DNA from: Antonospora locustae
Taxonomy: Eukaryota; Microsporidia
DNA: 64,000 bases
Reading direction: 5' to 3'
NCBI GenBank assembly: GCA_007674295.1
Contig: CM017457.1
Location: 62,001-126,000 of the forward strand
The position numbers and the translations under genes were made by a program. The notes beneath the pieces were generated by a model, which had not been told where the DNA came from, did no database searches, and saw nothing but the letters and a program-made list of their open reading frames with translations. Below are positions 60,057 to 64,000 of this stretch, piece after piece; within the stretch, counting starts at the first letter, position 1, and each line of letters begins with the position of its first letter.

Positions 60057-63000
60057 ATGCAGGACTTGCAGGCTTCTTTTTTGGAATCGCCCACGGAAAA
60101 CAGCACGTTAGAAGCGCTGGAAAGAAGCTACACAAAAGGAAAGATATATCTTCAATGCGATATCATACTGTTGTCCATAAATCCGTTTACCACAGTGAAT
60201 ATATATGGTGCTGGTGCAATGAAAGCATACTTAAAGAACTACGGACATGTAGAGCCGCACATATACTCTGTTTCAGAATCTGCAGTACAGAACCTTGGAA
60301 TAGGTGGCAACCAGACGATAATTGTAAGTGGAGAGTCAGGTGCAGGAAAAACAATAAGTGCCAGACATCTACTTGAGTATCTTGTCTGGAGAAATAAGGG
60401 CACTGAAAAGCTGCAGAAGCTGCTTCTTGAGTCGCATCTCATACTGGAAAGCTTCGGAAATGCAAAGACACAGATAAACAGCAACTCGTCTCGATTTGGA
60501 AAATTCCTAACGTTGAAGTTTGAAGGAGACAGAATAGTTGGCGGAAAGATAGCAGGATACTTGCTGGAGAAGAGCCGTGTGACGCACCAGACAAAGGGAA
60601 ACAGGAACTTCCATGTTTTCTACATGGTATGCGCCTCTGAAAGGCTAAATATCACAAATGACTACATAGACTACAGATGGACGGCATCTGACCAGCAGAA
60701 GTGTAAGATGCTTGAGAATGCGTTCAGAGAGCTTGGTATTGCAAATTTCCAGAGCATTAAAACACTGCTTCTTGCGGTACTTCACATGGGCTCGCTGTGC
60801 TTTGTTAACGAGAACGAGTGCACGGTGCTGCAAAGCAACAAAAGTCTTGATGTTGTGTGCAACGCCTTAAACACAAAAAAAGAGGACCTGGAGCGTATTC
60901 TTCTGAAGGGCAGCTTTGTGTACAAGACAGAGTATCTAGAGACTCTAAACACCATTGAGAAGGCAAGAATCATACGCGACACGCTTGCAAGGAACATTTA
61001 TTCACGAGTATTTCAATACGTCATAGATCTTTTGAACAAAAACATGGAATGCAATTGTAGCACCAGAAGCATATCCATTCTAGACATCTACGGATTTGAG
61101 GCATTTGAGAGAAACAGCTTTGACCAGTTCTGCATAAACTGGGCCAACGAAAGAATTCAGAACGAGTTCGTAAAGAGGATGTTCTTCGACCGCCAAGGAT
61201 TCTATGAGAGACAGGGTATAGAATGGCCGGACATCGACTTTCCAACGAACGACGCCATTCTCCGCCTGATTGAAAAGAAGTGCGGCTTGGCGGACCTAAT
61301 TGAGGAGGAGAGCTGGAACCCATGTGGTACTGTTGAGAGCTTGCTTGTGAAGATGCATAAGTACAACAGAAACGAGCCGCACTTTGTAAACACAAACGCC
61401 CGAAATACAATCAAGATAAACCACTTTGCGCATCCTGTTGAGTATTGCGTGGACGATTTTCTCGAGAAAAACACAGAGGGGGGACAAGTTCTCCCCATCG
61501 GAGACCTTGGGCTCAACCTAGAGAACACATGCATGGGTGTGCCAGATACAGAGGGAAAGCGGCGAAGCTTCATACGGTATTTTAAGGACTCCATGAGCCA
61601 TCTCTTCAATGAAATCAACAGAACCGAGATTCACTACGTGCGATGTATAAGGCCAAATGAGGAATGCAGGCCATGGTGCTTTGACGTAGACTATGTAAGG
61701 AGACAGATAAAGTCCTGCGGTGTTGTGGAAACAATAAGATTATCGCAGCTTACATACCCCCATGTGATTCCTATACAAAGGTTTGAGGAGCGGTACAAGT
61801 TCGTGCAGATAAGTGCAGAGGATGTAAAAGACTACAGGGTTGGAAGAAACTTCTACTTTGTGAAAAAAAATCTTCTGAGAGAGCTTGAAGGAAGAAGAAG
61901 TATTCTGTTGCACCAGTGCCGCATGTACATACATCAGAGTATAATGAAAGCTATATTCAGAAGAACAATAGTCTCTCTCAGAATGCTTTTGAGAGACAGA
62001 ATGCACACTTGTGAGCGCAACGGTGTGACTAGAAGTGATCTTCAGAATAAAAAGCCGTTTTGTACGCAAATTTCGCATACAAATCGAAAAGAAAGTGCAT
62101 GTTTCAGCAGAAAGTTGGACGAAAAGAGTGTAGGTGAAGACGAGACCAGCATGCTTTGCACTCCAGAGGCACAGGCGGCACTGAGGGCTGAGGCAGGTGA
62201 TGTGGAGAACAGATATGAAATCAACATGAAAAACGTTTTTCCAGGAGAAGAAGAGTGCAGAACAGCTGAGCCACAAAGAATGTGTTCCAGAAGTCTTGCA
62301 TCGCCAGGGTCCTCAGAAGACAAAAATTGCTCCATAGAGCATATACGTGCTGTGCAACTTCTAGATAGTCCTGCAGTGTCCTGCAACAACTGCAGAATTC
62401 TTGAAACAAAGTACAGATACCAGTCTGAGGCCTTAAAGAGAAAAAAAACACTTGAGTCTGAGCTTGAGTCCATGCATTTACTTGTGAAGAAGTACGAGTC
62501 AGAGGTTGCTCTGTACAAAGAGCTTGTAAAAGACATGACGATCTCTGCAAACCAGATACGTCTAGAGGACCAGAGTCTATGTTCTTCGTCCTCTGAACGG
62601 ACACTCCATGTAAACTTTTCAAATCCACACGACATCTTTAGCTGCTTGATTGATGTGTACATAGAGTATGCCCCCGCATTCACAGAGAAACACATACCCA
62701 AGGATGAAATGCTCTCCTTTGCACACGTGTCGTACAAAGCAATAACAGAGCTGGCTGCACGTGCGCAGTGTTCTGAGTTTCTCTATCTGGAAATGCTTGT
62801 GCATGAAATGACAGACAAGGTACAGCAATTTGGGCAGAATGCATACAAAGTCGCATTCATGATCTCAAACCTTCTAGAGCTCAGACGCCTGCTAAAAAGA
62901 CTAGACAGAGAAAAGTCGCTGCAGGTACTGGACACACTGGTTGGCATGCTATTTGAGCATTTCTGTGAGCTTAAAAGGGAGGCTATGGCAAGCATGCTTC

Positions 63001-63629
63001 CAGACGCTGTGATATATTACCAGGCTGTAGATGCATTTAAGTGCGAAAACAGTTTCTATAAGAGATTCTTCACAAAGACACCATCTATTCTGAAACTTGT
63101 GAACTATCTTGATTATGTGTGCTCATTGATGGTATATTTTGTGTTTCCTGATACTTACATACGCGAATCGCTGCGATACATTCTAAAGGGAATTAACTCC
63201 ACCTGCTTCAACAGAGTGCTTGTTGAGAAGAACTTCCTCTCGTTCAATCGCAGCACACAGATTAACTTCAATATGAATGAAATTCAGAAGTTCTGCCAGG
63301 AGATAGGTTTCATGGAGGGAATTTTTGAGCTTCGACACATACAAGACATTATCAGGCTAGTCAACCTGGCCAAAAACGGAAACAGCGCCTCAATCATACA
63401 GCAAGAATGTGTGTTTCTCAACCACTCACAGCTTGTAATGCTGGCTACAAAGCTGGAGGGTCTTCAAGTGGAAATAGACATAGAAGACAAGCTAGAGGAT
63501 TCTGTATTGTTTCTACCGGAGCCCAAGGTCCTTCTTCCTCCATACGAGGATGAATGTACAAACTTTACATTTTGTATTCCCCGCTACGTTCCCTCTAAGT
63601 ACATAACAACAATTCTTTCTTCGATATAA
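60057..63629 (+). CDS. Class V-like myosin heavy chain with DIL-type tail
   Basis: This 1190-residue actin motor has no N-terminal SH3-like domain; the motor begins almost at once. Motifs: GESGAGKT (92-99, P-loop), NSNSSRFGKF (about 141-150, switch I), DIYGFEAF (about 342-349, switch II) with FDQFCINWANERIQ, HYVRCIRPNEE and the converter-side VVETIRLSQLTYP. After the motor a short basic neck (about 610-650, perhaps one degenerate IQ), a low-complexity segment, a coiled coil at about 790-840, and a C-terminal region with dilute-like helices (STQINFNMNEIQKFCQEIG, LVMLATKLEGL). Myosin V carries cargo along actin. The start is the first ATG after an in-frame stop at 60033. Confidence 0.93.
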   Translation: MQDLQASFLESPTENSTLEALERSYTKGKIYLQCDIILLSINPFTTVNIYGAGAMKAYLKNYGHVEPHIYSVSESAVQNLGIGGNQTIIVSGESGAGKTISARHLLEYLVWRNKGTEKLQKLLLESHLILESFGNAKTQINSNSSRFGKFLTLKFEGDRIVGGKIAGYLLEKSRVTHQTKGNRNFHVFYMVCASERLNITNDYIDYRWTASDQQKCKMLENAFRELGIANFQSIKTLLLAVLHMGSLCFVNENECTVLQSNKSLDVVCNALNTKKEDLERILLKGSFVYKTEYLETLNTIEKARIIRDTLARNIYSRVFQYVIDLLNKNMECNCSTRSISILDIYGFEAFERNSFDQFCINWANERIQNEFVKRMFFDRQGFYERQGIEWPDIDFPTNDAILRLIEKKCGLADLIEEESWNPCGTVESLLVKMHKYNRNEPHFVNTNARNTIKINHFAHPVEYCVDDFLEKNTEGGQVLPIGDLGLNLENTCMGVPDTEGKRRSFIRYFKDSMSHLFNEINRTEIHYVRCIRPNEECRPWCFDVDYVRRQIKSCGVVETIRLSQLTYPHVIPIQRFEERYKFVQISAEDVKDYRVGRNFYFVKKNLLRELEGRRSILLHQCRMYIHQSIMKAIFRRTIVSLRMLLRDRMHTCERNGVTRSDLQNKKPFCTQISHTNRKESACFSRKLDEKSVGEDETSMLCTPEAQAALRAEAGDVENRYEINMKNVFPGEEECRTAEPQRMCSRSLASPGSSEDKNCSIEHIRAVQLLDSPAVSCNNCRILETKYRYQSEALKRKKTLESELESMHLLVKKYESEVALYKELVKDMTISANQIRLEDQSLCSSSSERTLHVNFSNPHDIFSCLIDVYIEYAPAFTEKHIPKDEMLSFAHVSYKAITELAARAQCSEFLYLEMLVHEMTDKVQQFGQNAYKVAFMISNLLELRRLLKRLDREKSLQVLDTLVGMLFEHFCELKREAMASMLPDAVIYYQAVDAFKCENSFYKRFFTKTPSILKLVNYLDYVCSLMVYFVFPDTYIRESLRYILKGINSTCFNRVLVEKNFLSFNRSTQINFNMNEIQKFCQEIGFMEGIFELRHIQDIIRLVNLAKNGNSASIIQQECVFLNHSQLVMLATKLEGLQVEIDIEDKLEDSVLFLPEPKVLLPPYEDECTNFTFCIPRYVPSKYITTILSSI

Positions 63630-63705
63630 GTGTCGATGAGCGCCTTTCAAGTTCCCTAAAATAAAGTGTTGTACACCTGACTAAAGACGGCTTGTCGGCC
63701 CAGAA

Positions 63706-64000
63706 TCAATGCTTAATGCTTCTTGCAACCTTAGCCCAGGGCTTGGACTCCATCACTATAAGGTAGACAACAGGAACAATTCCAACTATTCCAACAACTG
63801 ATGAAACAAGGAGAAACATGTGAAAGTCATCCTTCTTTTGCATGTCGTCTGGCTGAATGGTGCAGTACCCAATCATGCCACTGATTGCACCACCAACTGC
63901 ATTGTACATTCCGTTGTAGAGGCCCTGGGCAGATGTCTGTATTTCTGGAGGGTTGTAGTACTTTGTGAGTTTTGTGCATCCGTAGCTCATGAATGACGAA
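63706..64000 (-). CDS. MFS transporter 3, 3' end only (runs off window)
   Basis: The frame is open to the window edge, so the protein starts beyond 64000. The visible ~98 residues are the last two to three membrane segments of a transporter related to MFS1 and MFS2: NPPEIQTSAQGLYNGMYNAV corresponds to PPDVKFTSQMIYNGTYAAL in MFS1, and IVGIVPVVYLIVME is the final helix, ending in a short basic tail. Substrate unknown. Confidence 0.75.
   Translation of the reverse strand, partial: SSFMSYGCTKLTKYYNPPEIQTSAQGLYNGMYNAVGGAISGMIGYCTIQPDDMQKKDDFHMFLLVSSVVGIVGIVPVVYLIVMESKPWAKVARSIKH

Noticed and set aside
62042..62737. Minus-strand 231-codon frame
   Set aside because: Antisense to the myosin tail; Ser/Phe-rich shadow product.

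Overview
The window looks like microsporidian nuclear DNA. Evidence: intron-poor, tightly packed eukaryotic genes with very short or overlapping intergenic gaps; strongly shortened versions of conserved eukaryotic proteins (UAP1, NSP1, CDC73, ISD11, DOA1); AATAAA at or just after several stops; and a CCC or GGG run just upstream of almost every start codon, a start signal described for microsporidia. The species cannot be named from sequence alone. Start codons were chosen with the CCC rule, so several proteins are shorter than their longest open frame.

Region 1 (1-22979) is a gene desert of roughly four-fifths A+T. It holds no convincing gene. It does hold interstitial TTAGGG/CCCTAA motifs near the left edge, a perfect hairpin at 62-105, a 314-bp element with 85-bp inverted arms (5232-5545), a 32-bp tandem repeat (19947-20057), and scattered patches of more normal composition. 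Several of these patches are diverged copies of one another, so the desert appears to be a graveyard of at least two undescribed dispersed repeat families.

Region 2 (22980-27062) is a transition zone. It has an LRR-like gene, a putative secreted protein whose frame is interrupted (short intron or frameshifts), and a possible gene relic.

Region 3 (27063-40591) is dense and richer in G+C: VID27, a possible MED7, ISD11, NDC80, TRM82, NSP1/NUP62, a REB1-like Myb protein, HEH1/SRC1, UAP1, two MFS transporters flanking DPB2. Region 4 (40592-42394) is a gene-poor gap. Region 5 (42395-64000) carries STU2, IMP4, a derlin, SPT5, a MEI2-like protein, CDC73, DOA1, GID8, an unknown, acetyl-CoA synthetase, a U1A/U2B''-type snRNP protein, SUS1, V-ATPase subunit E, a class V-like myosin and the 3' end of a third MFS transporter.

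Functional themes: mitotic spindle and nuclear envelope (NDC80, STU2, NSP1, HEH1), transcription elongation (SPT5, CDC73, SUS1, possible MED7), ubiquitin/ERAD (DOA1, derlin, GID8), mitosomal Fe-S assembly (ISD11), chitin precursor synthesis (UAP1), nutrient uptake (three related MFS proteins), and retained splicing (snRNP protein). No tRNA, complete rRNA or CRISPR array was recognised. The most novel material is the repeat content of the AT-rich desert.
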